In this document: in pieces, positions 35,193 to 45,019 of the stretch
Numbering within the stretch: the first letter of the stretch is position 1
How the letters are laid out: every line of letters begins with the position of its first letter
NCBI GenBank assembly: GCA_023544645.1
Contig: JAMJFO010000017.1
Coordinates: 1 to 60,094 of the forward strand
Source of the DNA: Desulfobulbaceae bacterium
Lineage (GTDB): Bacteria > Desulfobacterota > Desulfobulbia > Desulfobulbales > Desulfobulbaceae
Direction: 5' to 3'
Length of the DNA: 60,094 nt
The notes under the pieces: model-generated
Databases searched by the model: none
The model's input: the letters and a program-made list of their open reading frames with translations, nothing else
Told to the model about the DNA's origin: nothing
Translations under genes and position numbers: made by a program

Positions 35193-35279
35193 GGTTGGCA
35201 GCACGGTAACACCCTGTACCGATTATCATTGTCGTTACCATGACGATGAATTGAGAAAACTCTCCAACCGGTGAAGTTG

Positions 35280-35311
35280 CGGTCAGAAGCGATCAAACCG
35301 CTTTCTGACCG
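35280..35311. terminator. Hairpin between convergent genes
   Basis: CGGTCAGAAGCG (35280-35291) pairs with CGCTTTCTGACCG (35299-35311) with a single bulge. It sits between the 43-aa gene and the end of hrpB. There is no strong T-run on either side, so termination is possible but unproven. Confidence 0.4.
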
Positions 35312-35318
35312 TAATCCG

Positions 35319-37895
35319 TTACTTGCTCTTCCGCCTGGATTTCGCCCGTGCGGTGGGAGGGGCCGACCACGGGTCATCGGGCCAGTGGTGTTTGGGATAG
35401 CGTCCTTTCAATTCTTTTTTCACCTCCGGATAGGTATGGTTCCAGAAGCCCTTGAGGTCCCGGGTTACCTGGATCGGCCGCTGGGCCGGTGACAGGAGAT
35501 GGAGCACCAGGTTCACCCTGCCCCGGCAAATATTCGGAGTGTCCCGCAGGCCGAATAATTCCTGCAGCCGCACAGCAAGTACCGGAGGAGAGCCGACTGC
35601 ATACTCTATCCTTTTATTGGAACCGCTCGGCACCAGGATATGGGTGGGGGCAAGTTCATCAAGCTGCCTGAGCATGTTCCAGTCCAGCTTGCTGTGCAGC
35701 ACCATTGTCATGTCCAGGCCCGCGAGTTTCCGGCGGTTCGTGATTCCCGAAAGATATGGGGCCAGCCATTGGGCGAGATCATCAAATATAGCCTGATCGC
35801 TGCAATCGGGCCAGGGAATCTCAGGACAGTGTTGACGCAGCAACAGAATTCTGGCTTGCAGGGTTCGTGCCTGCCTGGTCCATGGCAGCCCATCCGGTCC
35901 CATTTGCCTGATTCCTTCCAGCATGGACCGCAGTACGGCTTCCGGATTTACATCGGCAAGCGGCCGGGTGGACAGAACCAGCTCCTGCAGACGTTCCTCG
36001 CAGGTCATGACTACTTCGCCGCAAGCACCATCCCAGCACACATTCTCAACCCGGTGTATCTTGTGTTTGAACACGGTGAAAAGTTCATCTTCGGTTAAGG
36101 AGGCGGCAAGAAATATCCGACCGTCCGTCCGTCCCGCATCCATGTGGGCGGCAACGAGATAGGGCGTATTGACCAGGTGATCCCCCTGGGGAAGGATGGC
36201 GCCGCGACCGTTGGCCAACAGATATCGGTCATGGGAGGATGGCCGCAGCCGGGCGATCCGGTCAGGATAGGCATGGGCAAGCAGCGCACCGGCCGAGGGC
36301 GCGGGTTTGTCGCCTTTACCGCCTTGCGCCAGGCGCATGAATTGCCGGGCAGCCTTGTCAACAACGGCACAGGAGGATGGATCAACGGGCAGAGGGGAAA
36401 ATTTTCCGCCGGCAATACGGCGATAATCGGCTAGAACCCGCAGCCGTGAAGCAATATCCACCGGGCGCGCGCCTTCCCGGGAGCGAAAAATATCACGTTC
36501 AATCAGCAGGGCGGCGATATCGCAGGCTCTGTTCACTCCGCCCTTCTGCTCAGCAGCAACAAGCATACGGGCAAGACGGGGATGAACCGGAAACGACGCC
36601 ATCCTTTTGCCCTGCGAAGTGATCCGGCCATGATCATCCAATGCCCCCAGCACGGTGAGCAGATTGACGGCCTGGGCATAATGGCCGGGGGGCGGCTGGT
36701 CCAGCCATGGCAATTCCCCGGGATCGGCAACGCCCCAGTGAGCCAGTTCAAGGGCAAACGAGGCAAGGTCGCTATGGAGGATTTCCGGCCGGGAATGGGG
36801 CTTGAGTTCCCGGTCGATTCGTTTGTCCCACAACCGGTAACACACCCCGGGCTGTGTACGCCCGGCCCGCCCGCACCGCTGCCCGGCCGAAGCCAGAGAA
36901 ACGCGCTCCGTGGCCAGGCGTGACAATCCGCTGTTGGGATCAAAACGCTGCATCCTGCTCCAGCCCGAATCAATGACAATACGGACCCCTTCGATGGTCA
37001 GGCTGCTTTCGGCAATGGAGGTCGCCAGGACCAGGCGCCGCTTGCCGGCTGGATCCGGCAGCACTGCTTTGTCCTGCATTTTTCTGGGAAGATTGCCGTG
37101 CAGAGGGTAAAGAATGATGTCCTCCATGGCAGCCCACTGTGCAAGCTGCTGCGCGGTCTGGCGTATTTCCCCGGCGCCGGGCAGAAACGCCAGGATATCG
37201 CCCTGTTCGTGATGGGCAGCCTCAATAACGGCGTTTTGCATGGTATGGACACATTGAACAAAAGAAAAACTATTTGCCCCATGGCCGCCAAATCCGCGCC
37301 TTGGCTCTTTTTCCGCCATGTACCGGGCATCGACAGGATACTCCCTGCCCTCTCCGCGGACGACTCCGGCATCTCCCAGGAGACCGGTTATGTTTTCCAC
37401 ATCCAGGGTGGCGGACATAATGAGAATTTTCAGGTCGCTGCGCAAACCCTTGATGACATCAAGACACAGGGCAAGGGCAAGATCAGCATGGAGGCTGCGC
37501 TCATGAAATTCATCATAAATGACCAATCCTGTATCGGCAAGTTCCGGATCACCCTGCAGCCGCCTGGTCAGGATTCCTTCGGTGACAACCTCTATACGTG
37601 TTGCCGCCGACACCTTGCTGTCAAAACGCACCCGGTAGCCCACGGTCTGCCCGACAGGTTCATCAAGGATTGATGCCATGCGTCCGGCAGCCATTCGTGC
37701 CGCCAGGCGGCGGGGCTCAAGAATAAGGATAGAGCGCCCGGCGAGCCATTTTTCCTCCAGCAGGACCAGCGGCACAACAGTGGTTTTCCCGGATCCGGGA
37801 GGAGAGGACAGTATTACGGACTGCTTCTCCCGCAGTGTATTGCGGAGTTGGGGGATTATGGAAAATATGGGAAGTTCAGTGGGCAGGAAAATCAA
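35319..37895 (-). CDS. hrpB: ATP-dependent RNA helicase HrpB
   Basis: An 858-residue DExH-box helicase of the HrpB type. Motifs: Walker A SSPPGSGKTT, DEFHERS in place of DEAH (typical of this group), SATLD, TSIAESSLTIEGV and QRCGRAGR. The C-terminal HrpB-specific domain ends FGLRDTPNICRGRVNLVLHL, then LSPAQRPIQVTRDLKGFW and YPKHHWPDDP. Length is slightly above the usual 810-850. Physiological role poorly defined. The start is 3 bp from the stop of the M16 peptidase gene upstream, so they form an operon. Confidence 0.95.
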   Translation of the reverse strand: MIFLPTELPIFSIIPQLRNTLREKQSVILSSPPGSGKTTVVPLVLLEEKWLAGRSILILEPRRLAARMAAGRMASILDEPVGQTVGYRVRFDSKVSAATRIEVVTEGILTRRLQGDPELADTGLVIYDEFHERSLHADLALALCLDVIKGLRSDLKILIMSATLDVENITGLLGDAGVVRGEGREYPVDARYMAEKEPRRGFGGHGANSFSFVQCVHTMQNAVIEAAHHEQGDILAFLPGAGEIRQTAQQLAQWAAMEDIILYPLHGNLPRKMQDKAVLPDPAGKRRLVLATSIAESSLTIEGVRIVIDSGWSRMQRFDPNSGLSRLATERVSLASAGQRCGRAGRTQPGVCYRLWDKRIDRELKPHSRPEILHSDLASFALELAHWGVADPGELPWLDQPPPGHYAQAVNLLTVLGALDDHGRITSQGKRMASFPVHPRLARMLVAAEQKGGVNRACDIAALLIERDIFRSREGARPVDIASRLRVLADYRRIAGGKFSPLPVDPSSCAVVDKAARQFMRLAQGGKGDKPAPSAGALLAHAYPDRIARLRPSSHDRYLLANGRGAILPQGDHLVNTPYLVAAHMDAGRTDGRIFLAASLTEDELFTVFKHKIHRVENVCWDGACGEVVMTCEERLQELVLSTRPLADVNPEAVLRSMLEGIRQMGPDGLPWTRQARTLQARILLLRQHCPEIPWPDCSDQAIFDDLAQWLAPYLSGITNRRKLAGLDMTMVLHSKLDWNMLRQLDELAPTHILVPSGSNKRIEYAVGSPPVLAVRLQELFGLRDTPNICRGRVNLVLHLLSPAQRPIQVTRDLKGFWNHTYPEVKKELKGRYPKHHWPDDPWSAPPTARAKSRRKSK

Positions 37896-37898
37896 AAT

Positions 37899-40763
37899 TT
37901 ACGGCGTGGCAGGTGTGAACAAGATCTGCGCGGTAACTTCGGGATTAAGGTATCGGGCGGCAAAATCAGAAATCTCCCGGACGGTTATCGAAGCAAAATC
38001 ATGTTGGATGGTCAGAGGCCATTCCAACTGCTGGGGATGACGGCTTGACAATGCAAGCACCGACTCCATCCAGTAGCGGTTGGTCTGCATCATATCCTTG
38101 ATGGAGGTCAGAACAGGCTCCAGTGACCGGGACAGTTCAGCTTCGCCTACCCCGTCATCTGCCATGGCAGAACCGACTTCACGCACCTTGGCGGCCACTT
38201 CTTCCGCCAGGGCAGGGTCAACGGTCAACACCGCTCTCAACACGCCATAGCCTGGTTCAGTCCTGCTTGACTGATTATATACCCGGGGTGAGTAAACAGC
38301 GCCAAGCTTTTCCCGTATCTCCACGCGCAGCCGGTCGCCGAAAACCGCGGATAAAATATTGAGCCGCCTGGTCCGGGATATGTCCCAGAAATCATCCGTC
38401 GGCCAGGCAACCGCCACCAGCGCCTTGTCCACCTGGGTTTCCACTTTCTCATGCATGCTTTCGCCGGAGGGAAAAACAACCGGAGAGCGGGCGGTGCCCT
38501 GATCATACTCCCTGCCCATCGTCCCGAAATATTGTCCTACAGACTCGACCACTTCAGCTGTATCAACATCGCCGACAACGGAAATTTCCAGCGGCGCACC
38601 GGCAAAAAACGGGATGAGCCAATCCCTGACCTGGTCAAGGGTCAATTGTTTGAACTGCTCAGGCGACGGCATTCCATAGTGGGGATTCCCCCCGGCAAGA
38701 AACCTGTCCCCCCGCAACTGCATCATCCCTTCCACCGAGGAAGACATCTGCTCATACATCTGCGATGTCCGCTCCATGCTCAAACGATACGCATCCTCGC
38801 GGAAGGCCGGATCAAGCAGGTGGGAATAAACGAGCTGCACCAGCAATTCCAGTTCAGTGCTCAGACCGCTTCCCCTCAGGATAAAACTTTCCTCACCGAC
38901 CTTGAAGGAAACATTGATATTATGACCGGCCAGGGCATCTTCAAGCTCATTTCTGGTCAACTTTCCCACTCCGCTTGCGTTGACCACGGAATCAGCAAGC
39001 ATGCCGAGTCCGGGAACTTTTTCAGAGCGTTTTCCCGAGCCGAAATGCACTTCCAGCAGCGCCTGGTTGGGTTGATACGGTGTTTTTTTGACATGCAGCA
39101 CCGTGCCGTTGGCAAAGGTGTAACGATCCGTATCTATGGCATCAAAACGCTCCATGACTGTAACAGCGGGAGAAACATCCGGAACCGGCAGGTAGGGAAA
39201 AGCCGCCGCGTCATTCTCCTTCCAGGGAGCAATATCCCCGGCGCGCACATCTTCATAAACCCTGCGCACAACATCTTCAGGGTTTTCCCCTTCGATCAAC
39301 GCCGTTCCGGCGACGATTATCTTTCTGCCGCCACGGCCCCACATATCGCTGAAAATGTCATTGGCATCTTCAGGGGTCATTGCTTCCACAACGGGTCCAT
39401 ACAGCTGCAGCTCCTGCTCCGGTGACAGCAAAACCTCATTATTGTTCACAGCATTAATAATGGCGCTGGCGATTTTCCGGCTGTCCCTGCTGGAGGCTGT
39501 CTGGACCTCCTTTTGCAGTTGCGCCGTGATTTCTTTTTTCACCCTGGCCAGCTCCCGGGAAGAAAAACCATACTCCATGGCCTGGCGCAGGGTGGTGACC
39601 AGCAGTCCGAGTCCTTCCTGCCAGTTCTCCCCATCCAAGGTGGCGGCAACTGTTGCATATTCAATCCGTTCGAGAAAGTTCCCGGAATAGGCTTGCGCCT
39701 TGGTCAATGGACTGCCGGGCTCCCGGACAAGCTGTTGCAACCGGTTCTGCAGAAGCGAAGCCGCGACATGTTTTTTTATTCTCAGCTCCCGCGTGCTGAC
39801 GGTATCAGCTTCAGGCACGGTATTCCAGGAGGCGCCGATGGTCAGTTCCGTTGAACCGATGTCCGGTTCATGGACATAGAGAAAATGGTCGCCCTCCTCT
39901 TCCACCCTGCCGAAGTCGTAACACTCCGGCTCTTTCGCTGGAGCGGCAAGCGGAGCGAGGCGTTCAAAAATCAGCTTTTCGGCAAGGTCGACATCAACAT
40001 CGCCGACAACGAGGAGGATCATGTTTTCCGGCTGATACCATGCATCATAAAATGAACGCAGACTTTGAGCATCAGCGTTCTTCAGCGTTTCTTCCGTACC
40101 GATGGGAAAACGCTCGGCAACACGGGTTCCGGCAAAAGAGAAGCGCGTTCGCTTTTCATAGAGCCTGTACCCGGCGGAATCGCGGGCTCGTTTTTCAGCT
40201 AAAATGATGCCCCGCTCCCGCTCTACTTCGTTTTCCAGCAGCAATGCCCCGCGCGCGTAATCAGCCATGACCAGCAGGCCTTCGCTGAGGTTTTCTTCCG
40301 TTCCGTCGGGCAGCAGCAGCCGGTATACCGTCTCATCAAAAGAGGTGTGGGCATTGGTGTCTGATCCAAATCCCATGCCGATGGACTGAAAGTACTCCAC
40401 CAGGGTGCCGGGGGGATAATTTGTTGTGCCGTTGAACAGCATGTGCTCCAGGAAATGAGCGTACCCCAGCTGACTGTCCGTCTCCGCAAGGGATCCGGCC
40501 TGAATGTTCAGGTACAGCCCCACCCGGTCTTTGGGCTCCTCGTTGCGCATGATGATATAGCGCAGTCCGTTATCCAGGGTCCCGAAATGGAGCGCCGGAT
40601 CAGGACGCAGGTTACCTTCATCATGGGGCCACCCCCGGGATATGCAGGAGCGCTCCTCCTGCAGCTCAGTGGTGATATCCGAATAGCCGCAGCCGGCCAG
40701 GACGAAAATCGCCAGAATCGGCCATACAAACGTTCTGAGAAATGAGGAAATATCAGGTTTCAT
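37899..40763 (-). CDS. M16-family zinc metallopeptidase, predicted lipoprotein
   Basis: A 954-residue insulinase/pitrilysin-type peptidase (PqqL-like). A lipoprotein signal (VWPILAIFVLAGC, Cys at residue 25) anchors it in the envelope. The inverted zinc motif HFLEH in LGYAHFLEHMLFNGT and the downstream glutamate in LLENEVERERGIILAEKR are intact in the first domain; a second M16 domain follows without the motif, as usual. It is cotranscribed with hrpB (3-bp gap). Substrates are likely small peptides in the periplasm. Confidence 0.9.
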   Translation of the reverse strand: MKPDISSFLRTFVWPILAIFVLAGCGYSDITTELQEERSCISRGWPHDEGNLRPDPALHFGTLDNGLRYIIMRNEEPKDRVGLYLNIQAGSLAETDSQLGYAHFLEHMLFNGTTNYPPGTLVEYFQSIGMGFGSDTNAHTSFDETVYRLLLPDGTEENLSEGLLVMADYARGALLLENEVERERGIILAEKRARDSAGYRLYEKRTRFSFAGTRVAERFPIGTEETLKNADAQSLRSFYDAWYQPENMILLVVGDVDVDLAEKLIFERLAPLAAPAKEPECYDFGRVEEEGDHFLYVHEPDIGSTELTIGASWNTVPEADTVSTRELRIKKHVAASLLQNRLQQLVREPGSPLTKAQAYSGNFLERIEYATVAATLDGENWQEGLGLLVTTLRQAMEYGFSSRELARVKKEITAQLQKEVQTASSRDSRKIASAIINAVNNNEVLLSPEQELQLYGPVVEAMTPEDANDIFSDMWGRGGRKIIVAGTALIEGENPEDVVRRVYEDVRAGDIAPWKENDAAAFPYLPVPDVSPAVTVMERFDAIDTDRYTFANGTVLHVKKTPYQPNQALLEVHFGSGKRSEKVPGLGMLADSVVNASGVGKLTRNELEDALAGHNINVSFKVGEESFILRGSGLSTELELLVQLVYSHLLDPAFREDAYRLSMERTSQMYEQMSSSVEGMMQLRGDRFLAGGNPHYGMPSPEQFKQLTLDQVRDWLIPFFAGAPLEISVVGDVDTAEVVESVGQYFGTMGREYDQGTARSPVVFPSGESMHEKVETQVDKALVAVAWPTDDFWDISRTRRLNILSAVFGDRLRVEIREKLGAVYSPRVYNQSSRTEPGYGVLRAVLTVDPALAEEVAAKVREVGSAMADDGVGEAELSRSLEPVLTSIKDMMQTNRYWMESVLALSSRHPQQLEWPLTIQHDFASITVREISDFAARYLNPEVTAQILFTPATP

Positions 40764-40844
40764 TGTTCCTGTCGCTGGAGTAAAATACGTAAGTAAAAAT
40801 GGCGTCAGTTAAATACTATAAGCAACCCGATCCGGAGTGGCAAT

Positions 40845-41675
40845 ATGAAGTTACGAAAGAAAACCGCGCTGGTTGCCGGGGCGACAAGGGGAATAGGTCT
40901 TGCCATTGCCCGGGGCCTTGCCGCTGAAGGCGTCCGTCTCGTTCTGCCCTGGCATGATGACTGGCCGGACGATGCCAAAACTCTCCAGGATGAATTTGGA
41001 GATACAGGGGGAAATCACATTCTTGTCCGAGCTGATCTGCGGGAGCGGCAGGATGTCGACAAGGTGGCCGTTGCCGCTGAGAAAAAGGCCGGCGCGCTGC
41101 ATATCCTCATCAACAACATCGAACGGGGCGGCATGCCCATTGTCCACGGATCATATGAACGGAGCATCAATCGCGACCAGTGGCAACTGGAACTGGACAC
41201 AACCCTGCTGGCCAAGAGATTAATCTTTGAATCCTGCCTGCCCCTCATGCAAAAAACCGGACAGGCGTCGGTCATCAACATATCGTCAATCGCAGCCATA
41301 ACCGGCCGCAGCGGCCCCGCAGGACTGCTCTACAGCGACGGCTACGCCGCCGCAAACCGAGCAATTGCCTCGCTCACCGAAACCTGGGCCAGGATCAGCG
41401 CCCCGTCCGTGCGGGTCAATGAAATCATGCTGGGTATATTTGACACCCGCCACGGCAGAGATACCAGGGGATGGCAGGCCCTTTCCACTGCGCAGAAAAA
41501 AAAGCTGCTCGATCACACCCTGCTCGGCCGCACAGGATCACCGGGGGAAGTCGTCGATACGGTTCTTTTCCTGCTCCAGAAAGCTGAGTATATGACGGGA
41601 ACAACTATTCGGCTTGACGGGGGATATGTGCTCGGAGGAGAAAAGGCCCTGCCTGTGCCGGACGGGATACTTTAG
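40845..41675 (+). CDS. Atypical short-chain dehydrogenase/reductase (SDR)
   Basis: A 276-residue Rossmann-fold protein. The nucleotide loop is present (VAGATRGIGLAIARGL), as are the NNIERGG strand (in place of NNAG) and the catalytic-serine strand VINISSIAAITG. The usual YxxxK is altered: the segment reads YSDGYAAANRAIASL, with asparagine where lysine is expected and a few extra residues before it. The C-terminus FLLQKAEYMTGTTIRLDGGYVLGG is classical. It may use a displaced active site or have lost dehydrogenase activity. GGAGTG precedes the ATG. Convergent with the next gene, 3 bp apart. Confidence 0.82.
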   Translation: MKLRKKTALVAGATRGIGLAIARGLAAEGVRLVLPWHDDWPDDAKTLQDEFGDTGGNHILVRADLRERQDVDKVAVAAEKKAGALHILINNIERGGMPIVHGSYERSINRDQWQLELDTTLLAKRLIFESCLPLMQKTGQASVINISSIAAITGRSGPAGLLYSDGYAAANRAIASLTETWARISAPSVRVNEIMLGIFDTRHGRDTRGWQALSTAQKKKLLDHTLLGRTGSPGEVVDTVLFLLQKAEYMTGTTIRLDGGYVLGGEKALPVPDGIL

Positions 41676-41678
41676 ATA

Positions 41679-41936
41679 TCAGATATCAAGGGCCCAGTCA
41701 GGCAGATGGTGAAGGATATACTCCGAGACCTCTTCCTTTTCCCGGGACTTTTCAACCGGGGCAACAGCCTGCATTACCTCGTCAAAGTCAAACCAGCAGA
41801 TTTCCCGGTCATCATGATTATAGACGGTGAGCACGCGATGATCGGGACGATCAACGTCCTCTTCCTCCTGGATGGCGGCTACCAGCTTGACAGCCTGTTC
41901 ATAGGGCAAAAAACGTACTTCTTCATTCTGGCTCAT
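41679..41936 (-). CDS. Uncharacterised acidic protein (85 aa)
   Basis: An 85-residue acidic protein starting at the ATG at 41934-41936 (GAGAGAAA upstream); an in-frame start at 41954 adds six residues. It is rich in Glu/Asp (QEEEDVDRPDH), with a central VLTVYNHDDREICWFDFDEVMQA and a C-terminal SEYILHHLPDW. No family recognised. It lies downstream of rpmB on the same strand but behind a strong terminator, so it is probably transcribed separately. Confidence 0.5.
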   Translation of the reverse strand: MSQNEEVRFLPYEQAVKLVAAIQEEEDVDRPDHRVLTVYNHDDREICWFDFDEVMQAVAPVEKSREKEEVSEYILHHLPDWALDI

Positions 41937-41967
41937 GGGATTTTCTCTCAGCAAGAACAGTGATCAC

Positions 41968-42000
41968 AAAAAAAGGCGAGCAGATCCATCCCACTCGCCC
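41968..42000 (-). terminator. Rho-independent terminator of rpmB
   Basis: On the minus strand GGCGAG (complement of 41994-41999) pairs with CTCGCC (complement of 41975-41980) around a 13-base loop, followed directly by seven Ts (41968-41974). It lies 25 bp past the rpmB stop. Confidence 0.85.
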
Positions 42001-42023
42001 ATTGATCATCTATCAGACAGAAT

Positions 42024-42218
42024 TCAGGACGGCTTGACAACCGCGCCGGAACGGATACACCTGGTACAGGCTGAAATCCGGACAGTACTGCCGTTTTCGG
42101 TCACGGTCCGTACCTTCTGCAGGTTGGGCAGCCAGCGGCGACGATTTTTATTATGCGCATGGCTGACATTGTTGCCGGTGATAGGACCTTTTCCACAAAT
42201 ATCGCAAATACGTGCCAT
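42024..42218 (-). CDS. rpmB: 50S ribosomal protein L28
   Basis: A 64-residue ribosomal protein beginning [20 protein letters not shown] and carrying four cysteines in two CxxC pairs (CDIC, CTRC). This is the zinc-binding C+ form of L28; zinc-free copies replace these in zinc-starved cells of some bacteria. AAGGAG precedes the start. There is no rpmG next to it, unlike E. coli. Confidence 0.95.
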   Translation of the reverse strand: MARICDICGKGPITGNNVSHAHNKNRRRWLPNLQKVRTVTENGSTVRISACTRCIRSGAVVKPS

Positions 42219-42603
42219 TATATTTTCTCCTTATGTTCAACAAGGTTTATTTATCAGTTTAATCTAACAAAATACCCCGCAGCAAAAGAAAAGACAACAT
42301 CTTTTTATTTTTTTTCACAGCTGCCGTATTCATTATCCCATCCGTCCCGTATTCTGCAAAAATTCGATACTGCAATTATCGGCAATAGCTGCTATGATAC
42401 CAGGCGGCATTGATAATTAATGTCAAAAACTCCTCCAGGGATCCCCAGGGCGAAAAATTACTTGTTTTGCCGGAGTTAATGTTTATAAATGTACAGGAAC
42501 CAGCGATTATTATTGACAGTCCGGCACCTGCATGGTAGCAAAACGCCTCAAGAAGAAAAAGTTACATATCACCTGAAATCCTTTATTTAAGCCATAAATC
42601 CCC
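42219..42603. other. 385-bp intergenic region between rpmB and resB
   Basis: A divergent promoter region. There is no gene; AT-rich tracts occur around 42290-42320. TTGACA at 42512-42517 has no convincing -10 downstream. Nothing else recognised. Confidence 0.35.
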
Positions 42604-43953
42604 ATGACAACACAAAAGAAAAACCCATTCTGGGCCCTGTTTTCATCCGTTAAACTCGCCCTGTTCCTCCTGTTCATACTTGCAGCTACATCAATCATCG
42701 GCACCGTCGTCCAGCAGAATAAACCACCCCAATTTTACGTTGAAGTTTATGGACCAAATCTTGCCCGGCTCATGCAGACCCTGAGCATTCCGGACATGTA
42801 CAACTCCTGGTGGTTCATGATCCTGCTGGCCCTGTTCTCCCTGAACCTGATCGTATGCAGCCTGGAACGGATTCCCAATGCCTGGCGCCTGGTCACCATG
42901 GACAACCTGGCAACAGCTCCTGAGCGGTTGCAAAAAATGGGCATGAGGAAGGCAGTTCCCGTGCAGGGAACAGTATCGGAATCCGTCGAAAAAACTGCTT
43001 CTTTTCTGGCAGACAAGGGATGGAAAACCGACCGGCGCGATCTGGAAAACGGTACGCTGTTGTTCTCCCAGAAAGGCGGCTGGACTAGGTTTGGCGTATA
43101 TGTTGTCCACTCCAGCATCCTGATTATTCTTCTTGGGGCGATAATCGGATCCCCCCGCCTTGCCAACTCCCTGCTCGGCAACCCCCTTTTTGCCTTTAAA
43201 GGCGGAGTCAACATACCTGAAACCCAGCAGACAGATGTCATATATTCCTTTTTAACCCAGAAACCCCTGCCCCTGGGCTTTACCGTTCGGTGTGATTCCT
43301 TTGATATCCACTACTATCCCAACGGTATGGTCAAGGACTATGTATCCATCCTCACCGTCCTGGAAAACGGCCAGGAAGTGTTGACCAAAAAAGTAGTGGT
43401 CAACGAACCGCTCATCTACAATGGGATTACCTTTTACCAGTCGAGCTATCAGCCGTACCAGGATTTTATCCTGACGGTCAAGAGCGAGGAAACCGGCCTT
43501 ACGACCACTGATCTCGTTCCTTATGCCAAACAGGTCACCTGGAAGGAAGGCGGAGCCAGGTTCGGCATAATCAATATGGAAAGACGGGGAGAGGCGGTTT
43601 CACGCTTCAAAATATGGTTTACCGATGATCAGGGCGAACCGGCAAAGTTCTGGCTCCAGCCAGGCCGTAAAGCGGTAATTGAACGCCCGTCCGGCACCTA
43701 TACCCTGTCGGCCAAGCAGCTGTATGCCACCGGCCTGCAGGTCGCCAAGGATCCCGGCGTATGGTGGGTCTACATCGGATGCGGCCTCATGCTGGTGGGA
43801 CTTGTTATAGCCTTCTTCATGTCGCACCGAAAAATATGGGCCCTGATCAGGGAAGAGGACGGCAAAGTAACAGTCCTTTTTGCTGGCAGCGCCAATAAGA
43901 ATAAGTTAGGTTTTGAAAAAACCTTTACTGACCTGGTTGAAGGCATGGAATAA
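42604..43953 (+). CDS. resB: ResB/Ccs1 cytochrome c biogenesis protein (System II)
   Basis: A 449-residue membrane protein of the System II haem-lyase complex. It starts with the ResB pattern FWALFSSVKLALFLLFILAATSIIGTVVQQN, has a second helix at WWFMILLALFSLNLIVCSLERIP, and a third near FGVYVVHSSILIILLGAIIG. A large periplasmic beta domain (GITFYQSSYQPYQD) and a final helix (WWVYIGCGLMLVGLVIAFFMS) complete it. With CcsB it moves haem across the membrane and attaches it to CxxCH motifs. CcsB follows after 67 bp, then a c-type cytochrome. Confidence 0.92.
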   Translation: MTTQKKNPFWALFSSVKLALFLLFILAATSIIGTVVQQNKPPQFYVEVYGPNLARLMQTLSIPDMYNSWWFMILLALFSLNLIVCSLERIPNAWRLVTMDNLATAPERLQKMGMRKAVPVQGTVSESVEKTASFLADKGWKTDRRDLENGTLLFSQKGGWTRFGVYVVHSSILIILLGAIIGSPRLANSLLGNPLFAFKGGVNIPETQQTDVIYSFLTQKPLPLGFTVRCDSFDIHYYPNGMVKDYVSILTVLENGQEVLTKKVVVNEPLIYNGITFYQSSYQPYQDFILTVKSEETGLTTTDLVPYAKQVTWKEGGARFGIINMERRGEAVSRFKIWFTDDQGEPAKFWLQPGRKAVIERPSGTYTLSAKQLYATGLQVAKDPGVWWVYIGCGLMLVGLVIAFFMSHRKIWALIREEDGKVTVLFAGSANKNKLGFEKTFTDLVEGME

Positions 43954-44020
43954 GCACATTGCAATTTTCTCTTTTTCCGCGTCTCAATAGAGTTAAAATT
44001 CATATTTATACGGTTTTATT

Positions 44021-44872
44021 ATGAACAGTTCGCTTTTCTTCGGCATTACAACACTTGCCTATCTTTTTGCCTCGGTTTTCTACATTGCCCTGTTCGTATT
44101 CAAGAACAGGAAGATCGGACCGGTAGGCACCGCCCTGACGATCCTGGGCACCCTGACCCTGACCATTGCCATCGGATTTCGCTGGTACGAATCGTACCAG
44201 ATCGGCATCGGCCATGCGCCATTGACCAACATGTACGAATCATTGGTCTTTTTTGCCTGGTGCATAGGCCTGTTCTATCTCTTCATGGAATATAAATACA
44301 AAAACAAGGTTATCGGCGCCTTTGTCCTGCCTTTTGCCTTTGCCGCAATGGCATATGCCTCGTTTGCCAAGGGGATAAACCAGGAGATCAGCCCGCTTGT
44401 TCCGGCCCTGCAGTCCAACTGGCTCATTGCCCATGTCGTTACCTGCTTTATCGGATACGGCGCATTTGCCATGGCCGCCGGACTGGGAATCATGTACCTG
44501 CTGAAAAAATCCGCGGTGGATAAAAAATTGCCCGCCAATACCCTTCTTGGCTCGCTCCCGGATCTGCGCTTCATCGATGACATGACCTACAAAACCATTG
44601 TCTTCGGTTTCCTCTGGCTGTCCGCCGGCATCATCACCGGCGCCATCTGGGCCAATGAGGCATGGGGAACATACTGGAGCTGGGACCCCAAAGAAACCTG
44701 GTCCATCATCACCTGGTTTATCTACGCGTTGACCCTGCATGCCCGTTTCACCCGAGGATGGGGCGGAACCCGCATTGCCTGGCTGGCGATTATCGGCTTT
44801 GCCTCGGTTATCTTCACCTACTTCGGCGTTAATTTTGTCCTGTCCGGACTGCACAGTTATGGGTCAAACTAA
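44021..44872 (+). CDS. ccsB: CcsB/ResC cytochrome c biogenesis protein (CcsA family)
   Basis: A 283-residue eight-helix membrane protein of the CcsA/ResC family. It contains the tryptophan-rich haem-handling WWD region (WANEAWGTYWSWDPKETWSIITWFIYA) and conserved histidines in APLTNMYES-adjacent (GIGHAPLTNMYESLVFFAW) and AHVVTCFIGYGAFA segments. It delivers haem with ResB to apocytochromes outside the membrane. Transcribed with resB. Confidence 0.93.
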   Translation: MNSSLFFGITTLAYLFASVFYIALFVFKNRKIGPVGTALTILGTLTLTIAIGFRWYESYQIGIGHAPLTNMYESLVFFAWCIGLFYLFMEYKYKNKVIGAFVLPFAFAAMAYASFAKGINQEISPLVPALQSNWLIAHVVTCFIGYGAFAMAAGLGIMYLLKKSAVDKKLPANTLLGSLPDLRFIDDMTYKTIVFGFLWLSAGIITGAIWANEAWGTYWSWDPKETWSIITWFIYALTLHARFTRGWGGTRIAWLAIIGFASVIFTYFGVNFVLSGLHSYGSN

Positions 44873-44918
44873 GCAACACCTTGATGTTTTTGCACTTGTT
44901 ACAGAGCGTAATCACGTC

Positions 44919-44947
44919 TTGACAAGATTTGCAAAACCCATTATATC
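44919..44947 (+). promoter_or_regulatory. Promoter of the triheme cytochrome gene
   Basis: A consensus TTGACA (44919-44924), then a 16-17 bp spacer and TTATAT/TATATC (44941-44947), about 70 bp upstream of the cytochrome ATG. The gene's ribosome site is also ideal (AGGAGG), which implies strong independent expression. Confidence 0.6.
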
Positions 44948-45019
44948 ATCTATAAATTGAATTGGTATTCAGTATCAGTAGAGGGATAATACAAAATTCT
45001 CATTGAGAAAGGAGGAACA

